From Barthelona sp. PAP020 (taxonomy: Eukaryota > Metamonada: BaSk clade), in the NCBI GenBank assembly GCA_040182905.1, contig JARQWU010000114.1:1-30362 (forward strand): DNA of 30,362 nucleotides, in the 5' to 3' direction. Below are positions 9,701 to 18,676 of this stretch, in pieces (position 1 is the first letter of the stretch; each line of letters begins with the position of its first letter). The notes under the pieces are model-generated. The model had not been told where the DNA came from. It worked only from the letters and a program-made list of their open reading frames with translations, and searched no databases. A program made the position numbers and the translations under genes.

Positions 9701-11081
9701 TATTAACCAAAGGACACACACCATGCTTAGTATCAACTCGAGTAAAATAAGGATCACATAAAGGATGATCAGGTCCAATAGGATGACCATATCTGGGACC
9801 ATCCAGATCAAGATATCTATATTGCATTGTGGCACGAATAGCATTCAAAGCACTTTCCTTATCTGAATTATACTTTTCATAACGTCCAATATTCATTGTT
9901 TCTAAAGCCTTCTTAACAGTTTCTCTCAATAAATGAGGTTGAGCAATGGTTGCTTCACCTTCAATATCATTGAAAAGATTTTCAACGATGTGTAAACAAT
10001 CAATTGTTGTTGAAAACCTTCCATATCCGTGTTTAATTCCTTGTTCAAATCGATGAACTAATGTATCTATATCAAAACACACTCTATCTATCTCTACAAT
10101 GGTTTTTAATCCTTCTAAACACTTTAAAACATTGGAAACTATCTGAGCAACATCCAAAACATAAAATTCCCAAATCCTACACATTTCATAGGCTTTTTCA
10201 ATCTCTGCAATAACCTTATCAATATCTTCACTGTTATTAATGTTCATTCCTTTTAAGCTAGGCTTTAATTCAACTCCATCTCTGAACCATACGTGATCAA
10301 TTTCACGATTCATTGATTTTAAACTGATGTTATTTTGTTTATCTGTGATACCACCCCCACATAACTGTTGAATCATTTCGTCCAAGGCAAACGCTTGTTT
10401 TAAATGAGGTGAATTTGTCATTGAATAACCAAATTCTGGATGTAAAGACAATATAGGTGCATTAGCAGCCATATGGTTCAAAACTACATCTTGAATCAAT
10501 AAAAGACCATCAGCTCTAGCAGAATCAGCAACATCTCCAAGCATATCCCAATCTCCACAGTACTTTTTATCAATATTTAAATGATCTGCAAGTGAATAAG
10601 CAGACTGTGATAATCCTAACTCACAAACTGGTGATAAATGTATCGCTGTTGCACCAGCTTCTTGACATAAAGTAAAATGGGTATTCCAATCTTGTAATGC
10701 CCCCATTTGTTTTGGTAACATTGAAGTAACAACCATTTTGTCATTCGCAATTGGATCAACAACAAATCTAAATGTTGGTGATGCTATACGTCCCTCAGGT
10801 GTATCATATTCCAAATAATAGATATAAGGACCAGCTATTATGGGTTTTAAAGTACATAAAAACGCTCCTGTTTCATCAAAATGACAAATATCTTGACAAT
10901 CAATGAAATTATATCTTGAATAAACATTATTTAAACAATTTGTATATAAAATAGGATTTGCATGTTCAAATCCCGTAAATCTTATTTCTAACGATTCATC
11001 CAAAATTATTCTTTTGACACATGATTCTTTGTATTGTAAATCAGCAATATAATGGGATATTTGTGTTTTTAAATGAATCAT
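6729..11081 (-). CDS. AGL: bifunctional glycogen debranching enzyme (4-alpha-glucanotransferase / amylo-alpha-1,6-glucosidase)
   Basis: This cytosolic enzyme removes glycogen branches after phosphorylase has shortened them. It moves a maltosyl/maltotriosyl unit and then hydrolyses the remaining alpha-1,6 glucose. The protein is 1450 residues (animal and yeast forms about 1530). The N-terminal half is the GH13-type transferase: likely nucleophile D531 in FDGFRIDNAHS, acid/base E560 in LFAELFSG, and D632 in THDNPT. The C-terminal half is the GH133 glucosidase: GRDTY around 1020-1024, D1175 in TWMDKMGES and E1420 in CETQAWSG, which by position match the catalytic pair reported for Candida GDE. 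GWNYHQGPAWLWP is also present. Both active sites look intact. The frame is open two codons further, but that codon is TTG, so I start at the ATG complementary to 11079-11081. Confidence 0.96.
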   Translation of the reverse strand: MIHLKTQISHYIADLQYKESCVKRIILDESLEIRFTGFEHANPILYTNCLNNVYSRYNFIDCQDICHFDETGAFLCTLKPIIAGPYIYYLEYDTPEGRIASPTFRFVVDPIANDKMVVTSMLPKQMGALQDWNTHFTLCQEAGATAIHLSPVCELGLSQSAYSLADHLNIDKKYCGDWDMLGDVADSARADGLLLIQDVVLNHMAANAPILSLHPEFGYSMTNSPHLKQAFALDEMIQQLCGGGITDKQNNISLKSMNREIDHVWFRDGVELKPSLKGMNINNSEDIDKVIAEIEKAYEMCRIWEFYVLDVAQIVSNVLKCLEGLKTIVEIDRVCFDIDTLVHRFEQGIKHGYGRFSTTIDCLHIVENLFNDIEGEATIAQPHLLRETVKKALETMNIGRYEKYNSDKESALNAIRATMQYRYLDLDGPRYGHPIGPDHPLCDPYFTRVDTKHGVCPLVNNGWIMGLNIAEVPDFAAYLPHNFFGRREVIIWGDCVKLNYGQSFSHNPTLWEYMRCYVQLTIKYFDGFRIDNAHSTSLNVGEYLIDSAREVRPNMYLFAELFSGNQDTDKIYVETLGINSLVRETIFATTTEQLSSIIYSTGGPPTGSLEPFASSYCKQSNLPSILYDMTHDNPTAFEKGGVQHCMVLSAVISSAATCSIGTIRHMNDLLPHEVSVVTEKRKYFKYHQNENFVRFRKALFDFHRSIFEEGCVEIHSHQNGDFLSVTRLNPVTDEGYAFIIRTAFGEPFTFVKHESNLKNLYIPGNASNVVFHAVPVEKEKADWKYNTQYLNGLESLNIDFDQPINIKLEGEGRNLGTLIDTSKWLPGEIGILKITSSKRPKLPNLTLNLSTEVITKLLYGAKSEGYEIYRFHDIEPVYHGIAGWYLLLKDLITRGEMGGSVMDNLRQGPWAYDFVIGIVKEANCKELLPVIEGLKHAREVPAYLGPRNLWIVVKYCYNQLTKDFFKKLPDWINKSPTISAVSLMHMQLISSDKSMIAGTDIPSMSAGLPHFASDWARCWGRDTYLALPGLCLATGKFATARQILLGGAAVEYRGLIPNLIDEGRNPRYNARDATWFYLRALMMYIRCAPNGKSILKEKVPECMDSYITSHVGMTVEDVVQSIMQNHANGIVFREHNAGPKIDCRMKHEGFDISIKLKSNGLLYGGSSHNCGTWMDKMGESERFGTNGLPATPRDGAPIEVSAALAYVLRELIRFYDAGIYKNDGVITGHGKKSFHEWFSRICESWETTYWIPLSPAADKLYNIDKNFVSVRGYYRDTSGSSSGYSDYQLRCNVSVAMAIAPFLFNSTHAYQHLHLARQKLLIGCMPGMRSLSPDDWSYRSHYENSIDGPDRESARGWNYHQGPAWLWPSFMHGLAEFLLGDEKVCDELCLSAARHIEMSHWGGLAELLQGDGTKCHDSCETQAWSGATLLELEWHRQGNCGDILDLNPSI

Positions 11082-11260
11082 AATCAACCAAGAAAAGAAA
11101 ATTTAATTAACAACAAAATGCAAATTTATTGTAAATCTCATTTATCAAGAAACTATTTGCGTAAAATCTTGGAATAATTATTTATAATTAATAATTTAAA
11201 ACAATAAAATACAAAAAAGAAAAAGAAATACAATTAAAAAAAAAAAACACAAAAACATTT

Positions 11261-14200
11261 TTACAAATCAACATAATGCATCGCCTCATTATCTGTTAAA
11301 GTATCTGAAGGATCTACTGACTGGATATAAGCTTTTAAAGCGTTAAAATTATGAATATATTCAACAGGTAATAAAACATTTTCTGTAATTGAAGTGATTT
11401 TGCACGATATTTGATATTTTTTGAAAAAAATTGACCTAATATTGACATCCATATTTCTAATTAAATGTCTAAATATTAAAAAAATGGAAGTTTCTTCATT
11501 TTCACAATTGCTTAATTTATAATATAATATTCCTGCAAAAAAATACAAGATTTTATTTTTATCAAAAATGTTTTGAATATTTTGAAAATTATAAAATAAC
11601 TTTAACAAATCCACAATTGAAGATGTATTTTTAGGATATTCAATGAATTTTTGATAAATATTTGAATTTGAGTCAATGTAAAGATCAAAAAAATCTCTTT
11701 GATCAATCAAAACAAAGAAATTTTTCAAAAAGTTCGAACTTTTCAAATGTTTTGAAAAATTAAACCATAGATACAACATCTCTTCTTCATTAATAATGCT
11801 TGGATGTTTGGATAAATACCAAATCAAGATATCAAAAAAATCTTGTGTAATCTGGGGTTTTTCAACATATGAAAACCAATAATTCATTAAATAAGTGATA
11901 ATATTGTCATTGAACAAATTCATTGTTTCATTGGGAAAAGAACTCAACACTTTAATAACAAGTTCCCCATCAAAAAAGGAAAAACAGTTGATATTATGTT
12001 CAAAGAATAAAGCTTTAAATATTTTAAAAAGAATGTTGAACCAATTGATAAAAGCTTCATCGTCACATTTTTTGAAATGATTTTCAATTTTCTTTGAACT
12101 TACTAAAACTAAAATGCAAGAGATAGTTTCAAAAGGTAAGTTTCTGCTGAAAACATAAGTAATTATGAAATCTAAAAATTCAGGATGATGGTAGAAATAA
12201 TCGCGAAAATTTTTCTTTTCAAAATGCTTTAAAAAGTCGATGACTTTCTTTGCTGAATCAATATTATGATAGTATAATTGAAATAGAGGTTTAGTTTGAT
12301 TCAAATAATTCTTTTTTAACAATTCTATCGCTTTTATCAGGGGTTTATCTTCTGAAATTCCTTTTTTCTGTTTGATCACTTCACTATCATCCATTTCAGT
12401 CTCAGATTCAGTTTCTACAGTCTCAATATCAAGAGATTGAAAGAATTCTTCTTGATTCGTATTCATTATCAATTTAAAATCAATATCTTTGCTTTTCTTA
12501 CCCTTTTCAGACGAGGAATCTTCTTCAATAACAATTTCTTCTTCAACTGTTGAACATTGTTCAAATGTAGCTACTTCAAAAGTATCTGCTGCATTTCCAA
12601 ATAAATTGACTTCCAAACTGCTGATTTCAATGATGTTGAACAAATCAATCAACTCTTTATAATCATATAAACTTTTGAAATGTTTGTAAGTGTGGAAATT
12701 TTGATTTGAAAAATTGATAAATTTATCAAATTTTTCCAAATGTTTATAAATTATCATAACAATTTCAAATAGCTTTTCTTTTTCATTATCATCAATACAT
12801 TCCATGGATAGATTGAACAAATCGAATTGTGGCAATTTTAACAATTTAATTATGGGTATCAATAAACACAAAATCACATGAGAATCAAGGTTTTTCAGTA
12901 AAACATCAACAATATACTCTTCAAAATGACAAATATCTTTCTCACTCAATTTTACAACAATATCATATTTTTCAATCAATTTCAATGCAAAAATACTCAA
13001 AAAACATGATAAATACATTGGATTTAAAGGAGTATCATTAACTTCATTCAAATGAAAAAAAGTCCATCTCAAACATAATAAAACGAACTCAACTTGCAAT
13101 TTATAACTAGTCAATGAGTACATAATATTCAAAACCTGTGGTAACGTGAAAAAATCAATACACATACCTTTGTTGAAAATATTTGAAATATTCAAACTCA
13201 ACAATCCATTTAACCATCTTTCTTGCTGATACACATCAATAAAAGGAATCAATTCTGCAAAATTATAAACAAAAGAACTTGATTTGACGTTGTCTTTTGG
13301 TAAATATGGACAAATCAAGCTATTCAACTTGATTTCAAATGTTTTATATATTAACAGTAAAGTTTTAAAATATAAACAAAGTTCATTCTCTTCATGAGAA
13401 AAGTTTGAAAATTCGAGGTTAATTTTATCAAAAATTTCAATTACAAAATGCATAGAATCATCAATAATTTGAAAATCAATAATAAATGAAAAAATTTTCA
13501 TAAAGTTCAACAAATTTTTTGTTGTTGGAAATTTCAAAATAAATTTTATATATTTGTTCAAAATTTCAACGTTTGGGAAAAACTTACCAAATAAAGTTTG
13601 AAAATCAATTGAAATTGAGGTTAAGATAATGTCTTTAAAATTCAAAAAATTTATCAAAAGATCTTGAATTTCAAGGAAAATATTTGAAGAATATTCAAGT
13701 ATTGAGATATAAATTTGTTCAGAATTCAAATCTAGAATATCAAAATACTGGGCAAATAATAGAGGTAAACCAGCTATCAATATGTTATGTTTTGATAAGA
13801 TTTTCGCAAATTTGTCAATATTTTTTTGAGTTTGTGTTGATATTGTGGAATTATCATTGTTAAAACTCAATACATTAGCATTATCTTGTAAAAATAATAG
13901 ATAAAACAAACAAATCAAAAAATAGTCATTGTCTAAACAAATAAATGTGTTTATTAACTTAATTAAGTCCATTGCATTATTGCTTTTAATATTACCAACA
14001 ACTAACATATTAACAGTCAAACTATCTATTATAATTTGATTCTTTATCAAAGAAAACATGTGTATGTCCAAAAATTGTTGAATTATTTCTTTCAAACTTT
14101 TGGAACCAAAGAATTTATGAGAATTCGGTAATAAATCTTGAATAGAACATTGAAAAAATCCAACAGGATTTAAATCCTTTAATTTTATGCACAATTCAAT

Positions 14201-16099
14201 AATTTCATCAGAAATAACTTCATTGTAATCATATAAACTTGATTGATATTGAACAAAACATAACAATTCTAGCAAAACACAATATCTCAATCGAAAATAG
14301 GCACATTCCTTGCGATTATGTATTAAATCACTTGCAGATTCAATCGAATAATCTTGTAATAATTGAGGTAAATCAAGATTCAACTTTTGAATCAAAATAT
14401 TTTTCCAAACTTTCAAAACGTTTTTAAACTCCATAAAACTCCTAAATTCGTAATGTTCATTCACAAAAGAGCATTCTCTTCTCAACAAACGTATCCATAC
14501 AATCATCATTTCTATTGAATTTCTGTTGAAATTCTCATATTCATCCATTAATTCTTCATTTATAGTTGCCTCAAAATAATCAATGTTAACTAACTTACAT
14601 AGGGGAAAAAATTCCCCAAATAAGGTCAACAATCGATAATATTCTTGAAAATTATCATGACAGTGTATTGATATCAAATTAACTACATTCACTTCTGTAC
14701 ATAATCTTTTTAACCAAAAATCAAATGGTGAACGTTCAGTTTTATTTAATTTACATGCTAAAAGAACACAACGATTATATAAACTTTCAAAACGATTATC
14801 ATCATCATTTTTAAGATGTTGTTGAAAAAATGAAACCAATCGAACACAGAAACCCAATAAATTTATATCATAATTTTCAAAAGTTTCAATATTTCCCAAA
14901 TTTTCAAACTTTTGAAAACTTTTATTGCGTAACAAATCATTCTTTGAAAATAATAGGCTATGAGAACGATTTATAGATGTTGTTTTTATTCTTTCCAATT
15001 TATTACCTTTTTGAAACCATTCATTTATATTATTTCTAACTGTAATTGAAACTGTCAATCCAAAGATTTTGAAAAATAATGGTTCAACAATTTCTAAATT
15101 TTTAATGCTAGCATCATCTTGAAAAATTGCAAGACAGAAGTATTGATAACAAATTTCCAATAATAATTCAATGTATTCTTTTAAAATAAACATGTAATTA
15201 ATGTTTTGTGTTTGTTTGGTTTTATCAATAAATCTAACGTTATTTCCATCTAATAATTCTTGATCTGAAAATAAATGATAAAATAATGACACATCACCAG
15301 TAACATCAATCAATTCTAATATGAAACTAATATTTTGCTTAAAAACAAACAATAAATCAATTCTCTTTCTCATTTTACTCTCAAAAAAAAGAGTCTTAAT
15401 TAATTCAATATGGTAAATATCAGGAAACATCGTAAAAAGCATCGTAGCCGTATCCTTTCCAGAAAAATCAACAAAATATCTCAATAAATTCAACAATGAT
15501 TCCTTTATCAATATAGAATCAATATGTTTTCTTTGATACCTCCAACAACTTTGAGTAATTGTAGGTATAATATACATCTTTGATTTCTTATAATCATGAG
15601 ATAAAAATTTCCCCAAATCAAAAAATAGATTAAAAAAATGGTAGATCAAAATCGAATAAATTGCTTCAGTTTCCTCTAAATGTGTGTTTATACATTGAAA
15701 ATATTTAACCATTGTATAAAAAAAGGGATTTAAAACATAATTCTTAATTTTTTCATCTGAATCTAAAGTCGTTTTATAAAAAGTATCGGATAACATTATT
15801 CTCTTTATTAAACCATTCAACAACATGGTAAAATCAATCCATAGTCGAATAGGATATAAGGTTTCAGATAAAACTCTATCATTTAAAGAAAATATCGTGT
15901 TAACAATATTTGTTTGAAAAAAAATAGTTTCATCATTAAAATCATTCATCTTATATAATAAATTTAAACAATTATTATGAATATTTCTCAAATCTATTGT
16001 TAATTGTGTATTATTTTTTTCATTTTCATATTGTTTCCTTTTTAATCTTAAATATAGAGTTTCAGTTAACTCTATTATCATTTTTGCATTTTCTTCCAT
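11261..16099 (-). CDS. very large uncharacterised alpha-helical protein (1612 residues)
   Basis: I do not recognise this protein. It is intronless, has no repeats I can align by eye, no signal peptide and no convincing membrane segment. It is composed almost wholly of amphipathic helices rich in Leu, Ile, Phe, Asn and Lys, as expected of an alpha-solenoid scaffold (HEAT-like). A single disordered, strongly acidic and Ser-rich linker at about residues 1190-1245 (with EEEIVIEEDSSSEKGKKSK and ETESETEMDDSE) separates a larger N-terminal part from a C-terminal helical part of about 350 residues. Proteins of this build include nuclear-pore, replication-fork, repair and trafficking scaffolds, but I see no family signature. 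It lies upstream of and tandem to the debranching enzyme gene with a 179-bp spacer. Codon and base use match its neighbours, though it is the most AT-rich of the long genes. Confidence 0.85.
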   Translation of the reverse strand: MEENAKMIIELTETLYLRLKRKQYENEKNNTQLTIDLRNIHNNCLNLLYKMNDFNDETIFFQTNIVNTIFSLNDRVLSETLYPIRLWIDFTMLLNGLIKRIMLSDTFYKTTLDSDEKIKNYVLNPFFYTMVKYFQCINTHLEETEAIYSILIYHFFNLFFDLGKFLSHDYKKSKMYIIPTITQSCWRYQRKHIDSILIKESLLNLLRYFVDFSGKDTATMLFTMFPDIYHIELIKTLFFESKMRKRIDLLFVFKQNISFILELIDVTGDVSLFYHLFSDQELLDGNNVRFIDKTKQTQNINYMFILKEYIELLLEICYQYFCLAIFQDDASIKNLEIVEPLFFKIFGLTVSITVRNNINEWFQKGNKLERIKTTSINRSHSLLFSKNDLLRNKSFQKFENLGNIETFENYDINLLGFCVRLVSFFQQHLKNDDDNRFESLYNRCVLLACKLNKTERSPFDFWLKRLCTEVNVVNLISIHCHDNFQEYYRLLTLFGEFFPLCKLVNIDYFEATINEELMDEYENFNRNSIEMMIVWIRLLRRECSFVNEHYEFRSFMEFKNVLKVWKNILIQKLNLDLPQLLQDYSIESASDLIHNRKECAYFRLRYCVLLELLCFVQYQSSLYDYNEVISDEIIELCIKLKDLNPVGFFQCSIQDLLPNSHKFFGSKSLKEIIQQFLDIHMFSLIKNQIIIDSLTVNMLVVGNIKSNNAMDLIKLINTFICLDNDYFLICLFYLLFLQDNANVLSFNNDNSTISTQTQKNIDKFAKILSKHNILIAGLPLLFAQYFDILDLNSEQIYISILEYSSNIFLEIQDLLINFLNFKDIILTSISIDFQTLFGKFFPNVEILNKYIKFILKFPTTKNLLNFMKIFSFIIDFQIIDDSMHFVIEIFDKINLEFSNFSHEENELCLYFKTLLLIYKTFEIKLNSLICPYLPKDNVKSSSFVYNFAELIPFIDVYQQERWLNGLLSLNISNIFNKGMCIDFFTLPQVLNIMYSLTSYKLQVEFVLLCLRWTFFHLNEVNDTPLNPMYLSCFLSIFALKLIEKYDIVVKLSEKDICHFEEYIVDVLLKNLDSHVILCLLIPIIKLLKLPQFDLFNLSMECIDDNEKEKLFEIVMIIYKHLEKFDKFINFSNQNFHTYKHFKSLYDYKELIDLFNIIEISSLEVNLFGNAADTFEVATFEQCSTVEEEIVIEEDSSSEKGKKSKDIDFKLIMNTNQEEFFQSLDIETVETESETEMDDSEVIKQKKGISEDKPLIKAIELLKKNYLNQTKPLFQLYYHNIDSAKKVIDFLKHFEKKNFRDYFYHHPEFLDFIITYVFSRNLPFETISCILVLVSSKKIENHFKKCDDEAFINWFNILFKIFKALFFEHNINCFSFFDGELVIKVLSSFPNETMNLFNDNIITYLMNYWFSYVEKPQITQDFFDILIWYLSKHPSIINEEEMLYLWFNFSKHLKSSNFLKNFFVLIDQRDFFDLYIDSNSNIYQKFIEYPKNTSSIVDLLKLFYNFQNIQNIFDKNKILYFFAGILYYKLSNCENEETSIFLIFRHLIRNMDVNIRSIFFKKYQISCKITSITENVLLPVEYIHNFNALKAYIQSVDPSDTLTDNEAMHYVDL

Positions 16100-16803
16100 A
16101 ATGTTAAGTTCACATCATGATGAAAAAAGTACAATTTGAATTATTCCTTTCATATTTTTCCTTTGCCTTTGCAAAAGACTAATAAAGCAGGTTTACAAAC
16201 AGTTAAATATTAATCATTTATTCAAAAAGATTATCAATAATGAAGAAGTTTTGTCCATTTAATCATCACCATCAAAATTGTTTAATGGAAACCTCAAATG
16301 TTTTACACAATATTATACTGAATATGGATATGAAATAATCTCTTTGTCGCTTTTGCAACATTCTTTTAAAGATTTAAAGCAATTGGTTAAATATTACTCA
16401 ACATCAACACAATATTATTTTCGTTATTGAAAGTTTTGATGGTGAAATTCATAATTTTTTGTATTTTTGAATGGCAAATAAAGCAAAAAGAGGTTCATTT
16501 TTATTATAGTGTTGAAAATGCTGAAAAAGCTCACTTTTTTTTTGAAAATTGTTCTGAAGTCATAATACTCTTGCATAAACTCCTATGGTTAGTCTCTTTG
16601 AAGAGTATTTGAGAAAAAAAAGCTCTTTTTCCACATTGAATGTGCAAAAGTTTTCATGGTTATTTCATTTCACGCTTCAAATGGTGTAAGATAGAACACT
16701 GTCTGAAATAGGAAAAGATAATTATGGCATTTGGAACAAATTTCTAAGTTCAAAATGACTATGTGAAATTTTTGTTTTCTTGTTTTATTATTTGTTTTAA
16801 TCG
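16100..16803. other. divergent intergenic region, no firm gene
   Basis: These 704 bp lie between the start codons of the 1612-residue gene (-) and the WD40 gene (+), so two promoters must lie here. A 32-codon ATG frame at 16240-16338 begins MKKFCPFNHHHQNC, faintly like a CHHC zinc finger but without the last ligands. A 61-codon frame at 16427-16612 looks like random hydrophobic AT-rich sequence. Neither can be supported as a gene. Confidence 0.4.
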
Positions 16804-18018
16804 ATGAACAAAACAAATAACACAAATAAGGAGATCATTTGTGAAATGTTACCTTTATTGATTGATAATGAATCGATGAAAATTTGGGATGTAGAAGTTT
16901 CTGGCAGTATGTATGATTGTGGTTTTTCTTTAAATGATAAATATTTTGTGTTTGGAAGTTCTGAAGCAGATGTTTATTTCTTTGATGGAAAATCATGGGA
17001 TCTTAAACGCCATTTAAGGCATCACAAAGATCATATTTCAGGTGTTCTTGATGTAGCTTTTTCCCGAAATGGAGAGATGGTAGCAACATGTTCTGGAGGC
17101 AGTACTATCATTGTTTCTAATCTTCGAGATTTCTCTGTGAAACGATTGAAAAATAACACCAGCACTTTTGGTATTTGTTTTTCTCATTGTTCTAATTATT
17201 TTTATTCTGGAGATACAAATGGAAATCTCAAGAAATGGAACTTGAATACTCGACGAACTGTTTGTATGACAAGACTTCACAGTTATTTTTATAGAAAAAT
17301 AATTTTGTCACCAGATGGAAAGCTTTTGTTAACTATTAACACCGATCATGCGGTTAGATTGATTGACCCTGATAATTTATCAGTCATTCACATGTTCAGT
17401 CATGATTATGAAGTCACAGCGATTGATTTCCACCCAAATCAAAAAATGATTGCTGTTGCTGATCAATCAAACAAAGTAAAGCTTTGGAATTGGCAGATGG
17501 ATAGTACATCCCTTCTTCATTCATTTGATATTGGAGGGCAAGCATATTCCCTTATTTTTTTGAATTCTACCATCTTAATTATTATGTCTAGTGATGGATA
17601 TATCAGCCTATTCAATGTATTCACCTTTGAAGAAATACAGAAAATATATTGTGGTTGTGATGGTCTAAGTAAAGGCTTAGCTGTATCATCTGACAAACTA
17701 CAGCTGCTGTGTGAAAACTTCAATGATAACACAATTAGGATATATCCATTAGTTGGAAATTGCCACCCTTCTCAATATCCCAAACTCGTTGAATTGTCAA
17801 AGGATGATGGTTATGTGTTGTCGAATCTCATTGATATGAATATAGACACTCAGACCATCAGACAATTGGTAGCTGCGGGTGTTTATATGAATGAAGGAGA
17901 ATTCAAGATGATTGTGGATACCTGTTGGGATTTAGTTGATATCAATGAAGCTAATGGAGGCAATATGGGTGGTTTTATGATATCTCAATGTGATGGTAGT
18001 GAAGATGATTTAGACTAA
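16804..18018 (+). CDS. WD40-repeat beta-propeller protein
   Basis: This 404-residue protein is built mainly of WD40 repeats, about seven, over residues 30-330. Blades are recognisable by strings such as DVAFSRNGEMVATCSGGSTI, GNLKKWNL, ILSPDGKLLLTINTDHAVRL, AIDFHPNQKMIAVADQSNKV plus LWNW, and SSDGYISLFNV. The closing Trp-Asp is relaxed in several blades. A C-terminal tail of about 75 residues follows the propeller, with predicted helix (DTQTIRQLVAAGVYMNEGE) and an acidic end (DGSEDDLD). WD40 propellers act as protein-interaction platforms. There is no extra domain to assign this one to a known complex, so it could belong to any of many families. The gene is intronless and converges on the kinase-ankyrin gene. 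Confidence 0.85.
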   Translation: MNKTNNTNKEIICEMLPLLIDNESMKIWDVEVSGSMYDCGFSLNDKYFVFGSSEADVYFFDGKSWDLKRHLRHHKDHISGVLDVAFSRNGEMVATCSGGSTIIVSNLRDFSVKRLKNNTSTFGICFSHCSNYFYSGDTNGNLKKWNLNTRRTVCMTRLHSYFYRKIILSPDGKLLLTINTDHAVRLIDPDNLSVIHMFSHDYEVTAIDFHPNQKMIAVADQSNKVKLWNWQMDSTSLLHSFDIGGQAYSLIFLNSTILIIMSSDGYISLFNVFTFEEIQKIYCGCDGLSKGLAVSSDKLQLLCENFNDNTIRIYPLVGNCHPSQYPKLVELSKDDGYVLSNLIDMNIDTQTIRQLVAAGVYMNEGEFKMIVDTCWDLVDINEANGGNMGGFMISQCDGSEDDLD

Positions 18019-18676
18019 AAAAGAATCAATAAATGATTGGTGTTAGCCTTCTTTTGTATCTTATTTGGACTGCTAAAACAAGAAATTAGTTCATTTTTTC
18101 GAATTCAAGTTGTAAAAGTTTTGAGTTAAAGAATTTATAAAATTTCACTTTATAATGAGACTCTTTGTAAAACAATCAAAAAAGAGTTCAAAATTTGATA
18201 ATTGTCTGTTTTACCATAGAAATTGTAGCATTAGGCAGCATAAAAATCCGGGTTTTTTTAAATATTAGTTAATTGTGGAAGAATTATAAGTTTGATATTG
18301 ACACTTTGTGAGGATTATTGTAATAAATTTGGTGGCCAGTCATTTCAATGAGGTTATGAACTTTATAAATATGAGAAATCGATAATTAGTTGAAATAAAA
18401 GGAGTAAAACAAAAGCATACACCAAAAGGAAAAACGTTGAATTGATGGATAACAAAAGATTAAAAAAAAAGTTTTACATCATACTTTCAACAATGCTAGC
18501 ATAAATATTTGACCAAAAGCACTTCCAATTTCCCCCATTGTTTCACTCCTCAAAATTTTGACAAGATACTGAATTTGATAAATATGTGTTGAAAGCATCA
18601 ATTTTGACCGATAGTTTGTATGTGTAAAAGGGTTTCTGGCCATCTCAAATTTGTTCCTGGAGTAAAATCATCCATT
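18019..18676. other. convergent intergenic region, no gene seen
   Basis: These 658 bp lie between the 3' ends of the WD40 gene (+) and the kinase-ankyrin gene (-). An AATAAA at 18028-18033, 10 nt past the WD40 stop, is a plausible polyadenylation signal. No RNA gene or supported ORF was found. Confidence 0.5.
18028..18033 (+). other. candidate polyadenylation hexamer AATAAA
   Basis: It lies 10 nt after the WD40 gene's TAA stop. Position is the only support, as such hexamers are frequent by chance at this base composition. Confidence 0.25.

Noticed and set aside
11082-11087. Two-codon N-terminal extension of the debranching enzyme
   Set aside because: The extension would start at TTG, and the next in-frame ATG at 11081 is the normal eukaryotic choice.
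16240-16338. 32-codon frame beginning MKKFCPFNHHHQNC, possible CHHC zinc finger
   Set aside because: It lacks the final His/Cys ligands, stops after 32 codons and has no supporting continuation in frame.
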